From Spongospora subterranea f. sp. subterranea (lineage: Eukaryota; Endomyxa: Phytomyxea; Phytomyxea; Plasmodiophorida): a DNA stretch of 64,000 nt. The notes beneath the pieces are model-generated. The model made no database searches. It worked only from the letters and a program-made list of their open reading frames with translations, and was not told the origin of the DNA. The stretch lies in assembly GCA_049724395.1 (NCBI GenBank), contig JAUGWO010000168.1:62001-126000 (forward strand). The letters run 5' to 3'. Shown here in pieces: positions 11,200 to 22,203 of the stretch (its first letter is position 1; every line of letters starts with the position of its first letter). Position numbers and translations under genes: made by a program.

Positions 11200-11761
11200 A
11201 TGCAATCTTCGAGGTGGGGATTATTTTACATATAATTAACGGTTCAATTATCTCTGATGGTTTTTGTTTAGTCAACTATCGCCTAGCACTTATGCTGCCG
11301 TCGCTGAGATGGCTGTATGGGAAAGGTGTTTTATTCTAATCGCATACTGTTCTTCACCTTAACTCCTCTATAGTGATTCATCAGTAATCGCCGATCACAT
11401 TCCAGACACTACAGTTGTAGTAGCGTCCATTGCTACGATTCCTGAAAGTGTTGGCGATGAACGTATTCCATTTTGTAGAGCCACAACGCAAGAGGTTGTC
11501 CGGCCTGAATCGTCATTGCTGCGAACAAGCGAGCGAAGCAGCGACTCGTCCAATGCAGTTCCATCCGAGTCTAGTGAGACTCAAGATCCCGAATCGGCGA
11601 TGGAGTCGTTGAACTCCGAGATGCACTCCATCTTAGGATATGGCGAGACGTCTTTTTCCAAAGCGTCAAAATCGAACGCACTGCGAGTGCTTCGAAAATA
11701 TTCCAAGTACACAGGACATTTTATTTTTAAACGGTGGATGAGCAAAATCATAAATACATGA
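11200..11761 (+). CDS. Small Ser/Glu-rich protein of unknown function (full-length copy of an inverted duplication)
   Basis: Three exons: 11200-11213, 11272-11325 and 11374-11761. The introns are 11214-11271 (58 bp) and 11326-11373 (48 bp), both GT-AG. The product has about 148-150 residues and starts MQSSSQLSPSTYAAVAEMAV. The middle is acidic and Ser-rich, with SSDSSNAVPSESSETQDPES inside it; the C-terminus is basic and ends RWMSKIINT. I do not recognise a family. The region upstream (10930-11100) and the 3' coding part recur inverted at 11810-12180, which shows a local duplication and supports this being a discrete unit. The exon structure is inferred from splice signals and frame continuity only. 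Confidence 0.5.
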
Positions 11762-11809
11762 TGTTAAGTGTTTAATTCAATATTTTGCGTGTGTTGAAAG
11801 AATTCAAGT

Positions 11810-12180
11810 TTAAAATAAATGCTGACCCCTATTTGCTACATGGAATAAAATAGAGTAGTTTGCGATTGAGTCTTTCCAAAATACTCGCAGTGCTTTTGAT
11901 GTTAACGCTTTCGAAAAGACGTCTCGGCATATCATAGTTAACCAGTTTCCGATAGATCCGATACCAGTATACTGAAGGTCTATGGAGCGCACTGTGCGAT
12001 ATAGTTTTGCAATGAATTGACTGTGTCACAGTCATTAGTGTACCTTATTGTGCGAGTGTCCAAACATCTCGCGCGGTTGAACCGCGCGCGGTCCAACCGC
12101 GCGCGGTAGAAAAAAGCCACCGTACATTATAGGGTCTGTACTCTCACTCTGTACTCCGTCAGAAATCCTCGCACTAATCG
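11810..12180 (-). pseudogene. Inverted, internally deleted copy of the 11200-11761 gene unit
   Basis: Read on the minus strand, this block repeats the palindrome, the following GAGATG(C/T)TTGGACA(T/C)TCGCACAATA motif and GTGACACAGTC. It then jumps to the 3' part of the gene: GATATGCCGAGACGTCTTTT here against GATATGGCGAGACGTCTTTT at 11639, followed by AGCACTGCGAGT against CGCACTGCGAGT. About 500 bp of the middle, including the first two exons, is missing. Open frames remain short (60-68 codons), so it looks like a decayed or truncated copy. Confidence 0.7.
12069..12107. repeat. GC-rich palindromic element, copy B
   Basis: CGCGCGGTTGAACCGCGCGC followed by GGTCCAACCGCGCGCGG. This is the inverted counterpart of the dyad at 10997-11031, with one more palindromic unit. 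Confidence 0.85.
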
Positions 12181-12271
12181 AGAAAGTGCTGGTTACGGCC
12201 AGTGGGGGCATATTCATACAGTATTGAGCTCTCGTGCTTTTGTATTATCGTAACTGTTTCCTGTCGATGAC

Positions 12272-13366
12272 ATGACCATCAAACACTTATCATCTACATT
12301 GTTGGCATTGGCGCAAGATGTCCGCTGCGGGATTGATGTGGATGCGCTTCTCTGCGATATGTGTCAAGAAGTTGAGCAAACCATGCATAGACAGGAACTC
12401 GAGGAAACCAAGGCCCAACTTAATCACACCCAACATGCACTTATTCAAAACAAACTGGAATTTAGTAGCGAACAGGAGCGACAAAGGCTTGCAGTAGAAG
12501 AGGTAATTTTGCAGTTATACCTGATGATGCTCGTCTTTACTGTGTCGTTATAGCAAGCCTTGATTCTATCGACCATCTCTCAAGCCGAAAGCCAACTCAA
12601 TAAGCAGTTGAGCTATAACTCTAGGATTATCACAGCATCAAAGCCCTTACTTAATGATCGTGTCGTTTTGATGCGGCATATTCAGTTTCGATCATTGCAT
12701 GCTTCAAGGTGGGCTGAAATACCTGCTAAGTTTCTCACCCAGATACTCGGCTTCCTTGATGTTGAGGCGGCAGCCCTCGCTTCCCGTGTATCAATTCTTT
12801 GGCGACATGCCTTACGAAATGATTCGAATTTTTTTCGACAAATCGTTATTCGGCGCCTTGCTCCGCCGTCAAACCGAAAACAGCCATTATCTGAAGATCA
12901 TGTGCATCGTGTCGCGATTCGCATCTATTTGAATGAAGACTCGCCTTCGCATCAGATTGCATTCGATCAATCACTGGAACAGATCCGCTCCGAGGCCCAG
13001 CGAGTAGCCCGAGAACAGGAAACTGCTCTTTGCAGATTGCTGGAAAAGCAATCGGATGTGGCTCGATTAGATTCCAAACTCTCGAAATTGCGACGTCAAA
13101 TTGGGACGTTGAATGTGGTGTATGGCGAGCAGCAGGATCTCATCAACGCAACATGTGTTCGTAAGAAGATCTTGGTCGAGCAAATGGCCGCCGCGGATCG
13201 TCATCTTGCCGAAAGGCGGCTGGAATATCAAGAGCAGATGGTAAAGTGTCGGGAGCGGATTCATGAAGAACGGGCTGAAGCGCGACGATTAGACATCGTG
13301 GATCGAGAAATAGAAAGATTGGTATCAGTACGAGATAACTTGATGAGGCGGTTAAAAGTCGGGTGA
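12272..13366 (+). CDS. F-box protein with flanking coiled coils
   Basis: Two exons, 12272-12502 and 12554-13366, around a 51-bp GT-AG intron. Length is about 347 residues. The N-terminal part (about residues 40-75) is a charged helix (QELEETKAQLNHTQHAL). Residues about 130-175 form an F-box: WAEIPAKFLTQILGFLDVEA followed by AALASRVSILWRHALRNDS, with the usual pattern of Leu-Pro-like start, hydrophobic spacing and a Trp. The C-terminal 170 residues are a long coiled coil (LEKQSDVARLDSKLSKLRRQ; REIERLVSVRDNLMRRL). F-box proteins recruit substrates to SKP1-CUL1 ubiquitin ligases. The substrate is unknown, because no WD, LRR or Kelch domain is present; the coiled coil would be the likely recruitment surface. 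Confidence 0.75.
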
Positions 13367-13561
13367 CATGCTATAAATTTAATATTTCTGTTTGAAAATT
13401 GACTCAAAAATCGCCGATTGACTGGTTAATGTGTTAAATGCTAGTCCGGGCGAATCTTCCAAAGCGAGATATAACGATCGTCATCGTACCGACTACTATT
13501 AACAACGATCAGGTACCTGCTCTTCCAAACTTCGTTGAGAATAAGCCAAAAGCGCAATACC

Positions 13562-13840
13562 ATGTCGGACCGTATATATTCGGCTGAGCAAATTGTAGTT
13601 CCTCCAGAATTGCCTCATCTGTTGAAGGCATTTACGAAGGAAGTCATTCGATATCATCCATCAGATATAATAGCATTTTCTCGAGAGTAAGGCTTCATAA
13701 AGTAAAGAAAGTACAAAAACTAGCGCTGATTCTTGCGGTGATATAGCTACTTCGCGGCGTTGTCTAAGGGAGAAATTGAACAATTTCTTAAAGAGCAGCA
13801 GACATCAGGGAAGGACGTGGCGATACTAACGGCTACTTGA
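13562..13840 (+). CDS. Ropporin/RSP11-like RIIa-domain protein
   Basis: Short protein of about 72 residues with an RIIa (dimerisation/docking) domain. It runs VVPPELPHLLKAFTKEVIRY, HPSDIIAFSRD, YFAALSKGE, a close match to the start of ROPN1/ROPN1L and to radial-spoke protein 11. These proteins bind AKAP-type helices in radial spokes or the fibrous sheath of motile cilia. Two exons, 13562-13686 and 13747-13840, with a GT-AG intron of 60 bp. The junction codon GA|C gives the conserved SRDYF. The animal protein is over 200 aa; this one stops after the RIIa domain plus about 25 residues, like the short RSP11 of algae. It ends 62 bp from the stop of CNOT11 on the other strand. Confidence 0.85.
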
Positions 13841-13902
13841 CCTTTGTTAAACAAATAAAAGGCACACCGACGGCAAAAACTGAAGAGTTTGCAAAAATAG
13901 GT

Positions 13903-15330
13903 TTAAGATACATCTTCTGTGGTGATACCTGGAGCAAGACGCGAACCGCCCGCTGTGGCTTGAGGTTCTAGTGTTTTTAACATACGGAACAGGCCGGCTG
14001 CTTCACGGATTCTGCTGAAATCGATACAGAATGCCTGTACTTCAATGAATAGGTCTTCTTTGATGACGTTATTCCGGATAAGAGATGTCAGGAAGACACA
14101 TAACAGCCGTACAAGACGAGTCTGCATATATTTTATCCTTGTTCTTCTCGCACGACGCAATACAATTTGATATGTAGAGGTGGACGAACTCTTGAGGAAG
14201 CTCGACGGCAGTTGTCAGCTTGTTGACAACTTCCATTGAATGAAGACTCATGTCCATATTAACAAGGACGGCGAAATACCTGTAATGCACGAAACAAATC
14301 AATATGGGAACTTTGAGTAAAGCAGATACCGACTCCGTAATTTGCGATGACGTCATTAACCTCACAAGGCAATCGACGGCAATGTGGGGATTCTTATCAA
14401 CCAATTCGGTGAGCCTCTTAGGTGACAAACCACAATGATACACCACTTTGGGATCATCATCTAACAGTTTCAGAAGAGTTTCATTAAGGGATGCAGGTAA
14501 TGTTTCTTTTAGCGCCCTAGTCATGAGAGCTCGAACCTCTGCCCCACGAGACTCGTCAACGCAAGAGGTATAATCCCAAAGGAGCTCATGCTGCGGATAT
14601 AAATCCAACCACATATAATCGAATGCTTCCTGAGTCGATGAAGTGCTTCTAAATTCCTGCGGCGGTGGGCGTGGGAACTCAGGGCATTAAATTGGGTAAA
14701 ACAACGTCATGTTCAAGAGAGAGCGACAATAATGGTCTGAACGAAATAGTTTAAGATTACTGTGGGGATAAACTGAACAAACATGAATTACGATCTAGGG
14801 GCTACACTCTGTACAGATTTCAACGAGGCAGATACAGCTTGGTCTTTCATTGGAAGAAGATTCCTGGGAACCTCGCCACGCAGACGAACCGCATTGTGAA
14901 AACGGGTCAGATCATCCATGACAATGGGTCTAGATTCCCTGAACGATGACAGGAATTCATTGGCCGACATCTCATGAACTTGACCTTGTTGCCGTTTTAG
15001 CAATACCAATGAGAAATGACGTTCAGGTTCGGAATTGCCTACAGAATCAGTGGAGGCGACCAGAAATTTCAGGAACGGGTCCCGTAATATATCATGTGTG
15101 GACCTATGTACATCAGCTACACAAAATAGAGCAACAAGTCGTTGGGCCGGCGTTAAGAGCCGGTCGGTTAGGAGTATGCAGAGCGTGACGCCCGCTCGGA
15201 AAGATAATGGGGGAGTTGGGAATAAGCGCCTGAACTCCAAACACGCTGTTAATAGCGCTCCAGTTATTCCTTCTTCGCTAAGGAGACCGAGTAGCGTCTC
15301 GACCTGTTTCTGGCTTAGGACCGGATCCAT
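13903..15330 (-). CDS. CNOT11: CCR4-NOT complex subunit 11
   Basis: Homologue of CNOT11 (C2orf29), which with CNOT10 binds the N-terminus of CNOT1 in the cytoplasmic mRNA deadenylase complex. The C-terminal half is very highly conserved: [117 protein letters not shown] and [10 protein letters not shown]. The N-terminal part ([17 protein letters not shown] onward, with [19 protein letters not shown]) corresponds to the variable MIF4G-like region. There are at least four exons; introns fall after SQITE, after CEKNKDK and in the gap about 14690-14790. The start at 15330 was chosen as the first Met giving a plausible N-terminus; Met 15387 is in frame upstream. Confidence 0.93.
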
Positions 15331-15701
15331 TTGGAAACTCTGGTGGAATTGTTCACGACCTTCCGTAAACAACACGCAATAGAACAAGTCCGAGATTAGT
15401 GTTCACCTAACGACATCAATATCACACACACAATCCGCCAAGTCAAACAGTTTCTTATAAATGTCAACACGAGTTAGAGTTACCTTAACATTACATCTTT
15501 GCAGTAGAACAATAGCGCTCCTGTTTATATTTTCATCACAACTATAAAGGGGCAACAGAAGGAGGTGGTCATCTGAACGGGGTAGCCGGTTCCGGATCAG
15601 CCCGGACGATTTTTAGGGCCCGCCAGGTGCCGCACTGCTCAAGGGTCGCTTAAAAGACCGGGGCAAAAGTCGTTTCACCGGCCGCCGGTTTTGGTACAGT
15701 T
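15331..15701. other. Divergent promoter interval between CNOT11 and the aminopeptidase
   Basis: The two genes are transcribed away from this 370-bp interval, so it should hold both promoters. I see no TATA-like box worth naming and no further gene. Confidence 0.5.
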
Positions 15702-17987
15702 ATGTCCCCGACCGTCGTGGATCCGTCTACGCTGTCCAATCACGATCAGATTCAGGTGGTGGACCAGTCGTTGGAATTGGTTGTAGATTTCGCAACATCT
15801 ACTTTGTCGGGGTCTGTTGAGCTACAATGCAAGGTGCGGACCAACACATCAATGCACCGCTATGCAGTTTAAGTGCAAAATGTTTATAGGTCATAGGCGA
15901 GAACGTATCGCAACTAATTCTCGACACCCGCGATTTGGACATCAAAACCGTTTTTGTCGGTGAAACTTCTGTTCCTTTCGCAATAGAACAAGAGGTATCT
16001 CCTTTTGGATGCCCACTAGTAATTACCCTTCCGGGAAATCAATCTTGTGGAAATATTGTCACCGTCATCATATCGTATTCTACTCGGCCTAGTGGAACGG
16101 CTGTTCAATGGTTGAAACCTCAACAAACATCTATGGGTCGCTCCACTTTATCTGCTGTCTCTTCTGGCCATTATTCATCGAGATCGTATAGGAATTTATC
16201 CATTCTGTTTTACTCAATGCCAGGCGATACATGCCAGATCTATGCTGCCTTGTCAGGACACACCTTTGGTCAAGTCCACGTATAGCGCTAGGATAACGGT
16301 CGATCCAACGCTAGTTGCCCTCATGAGTGCACTGTCTAGCAAGGCACCAGTTAAATCAATCCATCACACAACTTATTGCTTTGAGCAATTGGTTCCAATA
16401 CCGTCGTATCTCATTGCATTAGCTGTTGGGTATGAGATAAACTTTGTACCCACCATCAGTCACGCTGATAAACCGTTTTGTGATGGTCAGGCATCTTGAA
16501 AGCCGTGAAATCGGCCCTAGATCGTGTGTGTGGGCTGAACCCAATGTCGTCGATGCGGCGGCAGATGGTAAGTTGATAAATGTTGCTTGTGGTGGTTATC
16601 TCATTCTGGTATTTCCTAGATTTTTCCGAAACTGAATCGTTTCTTAAAGGTACGGTTCTTACAAGTTGCCAGAGTGTATTTTCTTGTTCAGCGTTCACTC
16701 TGTTTTCGCAGCGGCTGAAAGTATCTGCGGTCGGTACGTCTGGGGGCGATACGATATTCTCTGTCTGCCCCCATCTTTCCCCTACGGCGGGATGGAGAAC
16801 CCGTGTCTGACCTTTGTGGTAATTTCTTCGCCTGCGATATCACGTCTGTCAATATCAAGCAATTTAACTTATCGGTAGACCCCTACGCTTCTTACCGGTG
16901 ACAAATCCTTGGCCAACGTTGTCGCCCATGAAATCGTATAGTTCATTTTGGCAATACACATACCACAGCAATCTGAAAACAGTTTCAGGCTCATTCCTGG
17001 CATGGGAATTTGGTGACAAATGCAACATGGGAAGTAAGAATTACAATTTGCACAATCTGTATTGTTTCTCGAAAATCATGTATGTATTTCAGCATTTCTG
17101 GTTAAATGAAGGCTTTACTGTCTACGTCGAACGCAAAATTGGTGGCAAGATACATGGAGACCCGTACTTTCATTTTCAAGCAATTGGCGGATGGAATCAT
17201 CTGAAAGAAGATGTGAACCATTTTGGTGCTACTAGCCCCTTGACTAAACTATGTCCTGATCTGAAAGGTATCGACCCGGACGATGCGTTTTCATCTGTTC
17301 CTTACGAAAAAGGCTTCAACTTCTTGTTTTACCTCGAGAATCTTTTTGGTCGCAATGCATTTGAGAGCTTTCTCAAAAAATTCATCGAATCCCATAAGTT
17401 CCATACTGTGACCACGTCCCAGTTTCAACAAGATGTCCAGGAAAATTTTGCCTCTGAGCCTGTTAAGCTGTCTGAGATTGATTGGGAAGCATGGCTATAC
17501 TCCCCTGGCATGCCCCCTGTCGAGCCCAAATTCGATCAGTCTATGCTCAGTGTCGTTGATGCTGCTGCCAGGAGTTGGGCTGATAGCTGCCCCTGTGATT
17601 TATCCAAGTTCACCTCATCTCAAATTGTAATATTCCTAGATTGCCTTCTGGAAAAGAGTTCCAAACTCAATATCTCATTGTTAGAAAAGATTGAGGTCAG
17701 TGAAGATGATTTTTTCTCTTGTTGATCTCATTTACTGTTAGGCCAAATGCCATTTTACTGAGCAATGCAACGCCGAAATCAAGCTCCGTTGGTTTCAGCT
17801 ATGCCTATCGTTGAAGTATGAACCGATTGTTGATCATGTTGTCAAGTTCATCACGACGCAAGGGCGTATGAAATACGTTCGGCCTTTATATCGTTGCCTC
17901 TTCGCTTCCGGTTTTGCAACAGAAACTGCCGTTGCCACTTTCAAAAAGCACCGCCAGTTCTACCATCCGATAGCAGAGAAGATGTGA
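15702..17987 (+). CDS. LTA4H: Leukotriene-A4-hydrolase-type M1 aminopeptidase
   Basis: Zinc aminopeptidase of the M1 family, LTA4H/aminopeptidase B branch, normally cytosolic (about 610 aa). About ten short introns are inferred. Diagnostic segments in order are [60 protein letters not shown] (substrate pocket), [16 protein letters not shown] and [14 protein letters not shown] (GAMEN-type motif, here GGMEN). Then come [20 protein letters not shown] (HEXXH, with the split His restored across the intron after HEI) and [14 protein letters not shown] (third zinc ligand Glu). [16 protein letters not shown] carries the catalytic Tyr region, and the C-terminal helical domain includes [12 protein letters not shown] and [13 protein letters not shown]. 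All zinc and catalytic residues are present. Whether it has epoxide hydrolase activity on lipids cannot be told from sequence; aminopeptidase activity is expected. Confidence 0.94.
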
Positions 17988-19013
17988 TCAGCCACGACTT
18001 GAAGCTCTGATCGGTCCATATCCAAAACTGATTAAACTTATCTTGCCCGATTTGAAGGCACTCATCATTTCACGAACAAACAACGGAACTGTACAGTACA
18101 GGTTTCGGGTTCATGTCAGGATTCTGGTGATTTGACACTATTTCTCTTTACGTCTAAATTTGTTTGAGGCGCCTCACAAGAATTAACTTCACAGGTCATG
18201 CCATCCTGGTTTCAAGCTCGAGGTCTTGTGTCCATTTGTACCCGCTGCAGTCAATCCAACCACATTATGATGGCAGTGACTTAAATGGCACAATCGCAGC
18301 TGGAGGCGCTGCTTTGTCTGCGGTAGAGAAAGCCGAGCAACATCTTTTGGGGACGGTTTTCACGCGCAATATCATGAAGATGTGCATCATAGAATTCCTC
18401 GACTCCGACCAGACCGAGACCGACTTCGAAACCTGTTGTGCTTAACAGAAATCAATTCAATGCGCATCAATCCGACAGCTCGCTTTGAAAATGTCGTCGA
18501 AAGTGCTCGTGAACTCCTTGATATCGATCCTTTTGTCTCAGACAATGGAAGGAACAGATCCTCGTCAATTTCGAAGGTGTCAATGATGATGTCCTGATAA
18601 GAACACCACAACTACGTCATAGATCAATTCCTGAGTCCACTCTACTGCTTCCCATTATCCCAGAAAGCGTGAATACATCAGTGGGAAACGCCCTGCAGAC
18701 ATTCGAGTTGGTACGACACAGGAAGGGAGGTATCGACCAGATCAATACCAACAACCTGTTTCTGGAATCTGCAGTTTTCCCTTACATCAACGTAAAGGGG
18801 TGCAGCGCTCTGCTGCTTCTGAGTACACCGACACTGTAAAATATTCAGAACCACCTTTCCGACTACAGCGAAACCGACGAAACTTGGACATCGCCACACA
18901 TGATCTGAGCGTCGGTTTTGAGTTGCGTCGATCTCGCGAAATTTGCCACTGCTCATTACTTAATATGTACTGGCCATCAGACTGGAAAACAACAAGAACA
19001 AGGCTCGTGGACG
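17988..19013. other. Gene-poor interval with an unresolved coding-like stretch
   Basis: A plus-strand frame at 18164-18445 includes GTIAAGGAALSAVEKAEQHL and continues in another frame at 18457-18597 (MRINPTARFENVVESARELL). They might be exons of one unknown gene or a decayed gene. No domain is recognised, and stops interrupt further joining. Confidence 0.3.
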
Positions 19014-19361
19014 GATGGGTCGTTCAACAAATTCAGAGTATGGACGAAGATTCATCCCGCTGTTGATGTTTTACCGACCTGGAATCGTTACGTGATTCAC
19101 TTGGTTCGCAGATTTCATCAATGTGTTGCCAAGCGTTGTGGACCAACGGGATATCCCTGTAGGCACGGGTATCCTTTTGACCCGTGCCCAACGTGCATTC
19201 ACGATGAACCCAGCCGGATCCGGTTCCATGCCCGAGGAATCGACGATGGATCTGATGAACACGTGCTACGTAAAACAGGTAACGATTCTCCATGGTTGGT
19301 AAAACATCAACAGCGGGATGACATGCGGAAATCTATTTTCGTCCATACTCTGGACTTGTTG
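19014..19361. repeat. Foldback element 2
   Basis: The left arm (about 19024-19097, containing GATTCATCCCGCTGTTGATG) is complementary to the right arm (about 19274-19361, containing CATCAACAGCGGGATGACAT). Pairing includes CGTAACGATTC at the inner end and GTCCATACTCTG-TTGTTGAAC at the outer end. The loop is about 175 bp. The sequence is unrelated to foldback 1. Confidence 0.85.
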
Positions 19362-19389
19362 AACTTGGTAGTGCCCTAAAACAGACCAT

Positions 19390-19737
19390 GAGAATCTCTC
19401 AGAAACAGCAGCTCTGACATGATTGTATTTTGTATACGTGACCTTGACATTAGCTCCAGTGCGTATCACTATCAGTTCACTATCAGTGCACCTGACAGCG
19501 GTAACGAGAATCTCTCAGAAACAGCAGCTCTGACATGATTGTATTTTGTATACGTGACCTTGACATTAGCTCCAGTGCGTATCACTATCAGTTCACTATC
19601 AGTGCACCTGACAGCGGTAACGAGAATCTATCAGAAACAGCAGCTCTGACATGATTGTATTTTGTATACGTGACCTTGACATTAGCTCCAGTGCGTATCA
19701 CTATCAGTTCACTATCAGTGCACCTGACAGCGGTAAC
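19390..19737. repeat. Three direct copies of a 116-bp repeat
   Basis: Copies begin GAGAATCT(C/A)TCAGAAACAG at 19390, 19506 and 19622 and end GACAGCGGTAAC. They are nearly identical. The array stops 55 bp before the APC4 start codon, so it lies in the APC4 promoter or 5' UTR. Each unit also holds a tandem TATCAGTTCAC/TATCAGTGCAC pair. Confidence 0.95.
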
Positions 19738-19791
19738 ACCGCGGCCACTGGGAAACTCGTTGTTTAACCAAAAGTTCACATCAGTTCGATA

Positions 19792-22157
19792 ATGGCGTCG
19801 TTTACTCCAGAGCAGGATAGAACATTGCACGCCGATGTATTATATATGTCATGGTGCCCTCGTATGGATTTGATTGCTCTGGTTCTCGCGAACAACACGC
19901 TAGAGATTCGCCGACTCAGCTGGCAGCGTCTTTTCGACCCAATCAGTATCGGATCTATCACGAGTATCTGTTGGAAGCCGGACGGGAAAACATTGGCGCT
20001 GGGTCAATCCGACGGCAGTGCCAGGTTATTTTCTGTGGAACGGGGTCTTAGCCTTGAAGTGGCACATATACACGAGTCTGCTATAACTGCATTATCATGG
20101 GTCGAGGATGCAGATGATGTCGGTGATTTAGATCCTTTAGAAGGATCTCCGGTGTCCATGAAATATGATTCTCGAGCTTCTAAGTGTTTTGATGACCTTC
20201 CATCCCTTCCGAAAGAATCTTCTTCCTCGGTAAACAATTTGTCGCTCTAAATTGCGGGATTTTCCTAAATATGGTAATCGAACCGCTTAGGGTGCGAATA
20301 GAACCACCGTCGCCAAAATAAATCGAGGATACGATCCTGAATGTCTCGATGTTTTCATTTCGGCAGATGAATCTGGAGTTATTCAACTTCATGCATTTGG
20401 CATTCTCTGCATTGCAAAAATTTCGGTTGCCGACGCGCTTTGCGATTGCTGGTTTGCTCCTAGGTCCAATCGCCGCGGCGCCGTCAGTTTTGCAATTTCC
20501 GGCGTAGAAATGTCTCGCGGTTTCCGATATTTAACAGCTTTCATACGTATGCAAAGTAATCGTCCCGAACAGCCGTGTGTTCTTGTCAAAGCAATGTTTG
20601 ACACCGGAATTATTCGCGCTCGAAAACACGAACTGTGTTTTTTGGCTGTTCAGGCCAACCATATTGATTTTTTAATGAAGTACGCCGGTGATGCAACCGA
20701 TGTTTCTTGTAAAATTTGGAAAAACGCCCGCCGAGTTTTTGACAGCAAGTTTGAAAGCCTCACAACGTTGCTACGTGACCATGGAGAGTCTCAGAGCCTG
20801 ACGGATTCGATGATGTCGATGCTCGTGAGCGGAAGCCCTGATCAAGCCCTGCTACAGTTTCTATCAACCTATTTATCGGATCCAACTTTAAATAGAATCT
20901 ATAAGGCATTAGAGTCGGCGTTTGAGATAATCCTGGACTTTGCTCGAAACATGCTTGAACGAGCCTTCGAGGAGATTTTATTTCGTTTAACAGAACTTAG
21001 AGGATTGTCACTATGCCAAAAGCGGAACGACTGCATTGGCCTCGATGTTTCTTCCCTAAATGAAATTATTGAGCAAGGTTCCTTCGCCGTTATGAAATGC
21101 GAACAATTACAACGAGCTGTCAGAAAAATTCGTGCTCAATTTCTCCACTTTTTTGAGTGGCTCTCATCCTGTGTTTTCCGTAACGTCCATCGCTTCCGTA
21201 ACCTAGTTTTTTGCTCATAATCTGTAGGACTTTCTGACGAACAACGACAAAGTGCCGCCATCGTCACACGTGTAGACGTCCACCAGGTAATCACTTTCTT
21301 AGTAACACCGCTGATCGCCTTATTCAATATCCCCATTTTAGGTGGCGGCTTTTATCCTGAATGATTTACAAAACGACCGCATTGCAGTTTTTTTCGAAAA
21401 TGACGATCTTGATATGTCGTTAAATTCAGACGCTGAATCTCCAGAGCTGCCCATGCCAATCCGGAACTGGAACGATCATTGCCTACGGTCTCTAAGGAAG
21501 GAGACCAATGACTTTCAAGAACAGTGGAAGCTGTTCCGCGATGTTCCAGCACAACGCATATCAAGATCAATAACTCTCGCAACCGCCCTACCCATGCTTC
21601 GTTTATCTAGAAATTACCCTAATGTTGCGTTTTCGCTATGCACTCAGCAAATTCAAAACGATGCATATAACCATCTACTCGCTTTCGTCATTCAGGTTGC
21701 TGAAAATGAAGACCAAAAGATATTGCTTATTCGCTCTAGCATTGCAGCAACGGAAGAGCAGTCAACTTATCAGATATCCGTGTTCCAATCAGAGCCAATT
21801 CAGACGCCAGTTCAACTTGGCTTCTACAATGACACGCATCTAGCTGTTCTATCCCGCTGCCAGCAGGACACTGCCTCAGCTCTTTCGTTAACCAGATTGG
21901 ACAGCAACCCAGAAATAATTACTATACTCGCGACCGGCAAAGAAATTGTTGGGCAATACATCGTCGATGTTCTTCTGAGGCGTGATCTTCCGATATCGAT
22001 GCTGAAGTCTTCCAGGGAAAGAATATTCCCTCATACGAATTGCAATGGACTTGCTGTATGTGGACCACGAGGCATGATGTCGGTTCTCAGTGGGCAACGA
22101 CGGGTTTTGATTGTCGACGCTGCAAACGATGAAGACGACAACATGAGGGATTCATAG
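19792..22157 (+). CDS. ANAPC4: Anaphase-promoting complex subunit 4
   Basis: APC4 is a scaffold subunit of the APC/C ubiquitin ligase. The N-terminal WD40 domain opens with the family pattern: LYMSWCPRMDLIALVLANNT, LEIRRLSWQRLF, ITSICWKPDGKTLALGQSDG, SARLFSVERG, ITALSWVED and LPSLPKESSSS. Then, in the next exon, come ECLDVFISADESGVIQLHAF and GILCIAKIS. The helical long domain follows: WKNARRVFDSKFESLTTLL, QALLQFLSTYLSDPTLNRIY, LRGLSLCQKRNDCIGLD and IRAQFLHFFEWLSS. The C-terminal beta-propeller-completing part (VAAFILNDLQNDRIAVFFE onward) ends at 22157 with an acidic tail. Four exons are apparent, with gaps near 20215-20290, 21180-21230 and 21280-21345. It ends 46 bp from the stop of the PPR gene on the opposite strand. 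Confidence 0.9.
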
Positions 22158-22203
22158 TAACTACAATAGCTTAATATTATTATTAATTATTATACTGATT
22201 TTG

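Noticed and set aside
16910-17095. Loss of the zinc motif in the LTA4H-type enzyme
   Set aside because: An intron splits HEI|AHSW and another separates HFWLNEG; after splicing HEXXH and the third ligand are intact.
18600-18840. Possible remnant of a Helitron-like replication protein (NNLFLESAVFPY stretch)
   Set aside because: Only a weak resemblance to the FP-x-LFP type motif, with stops around it and no Rep or helicase motifs nearby.
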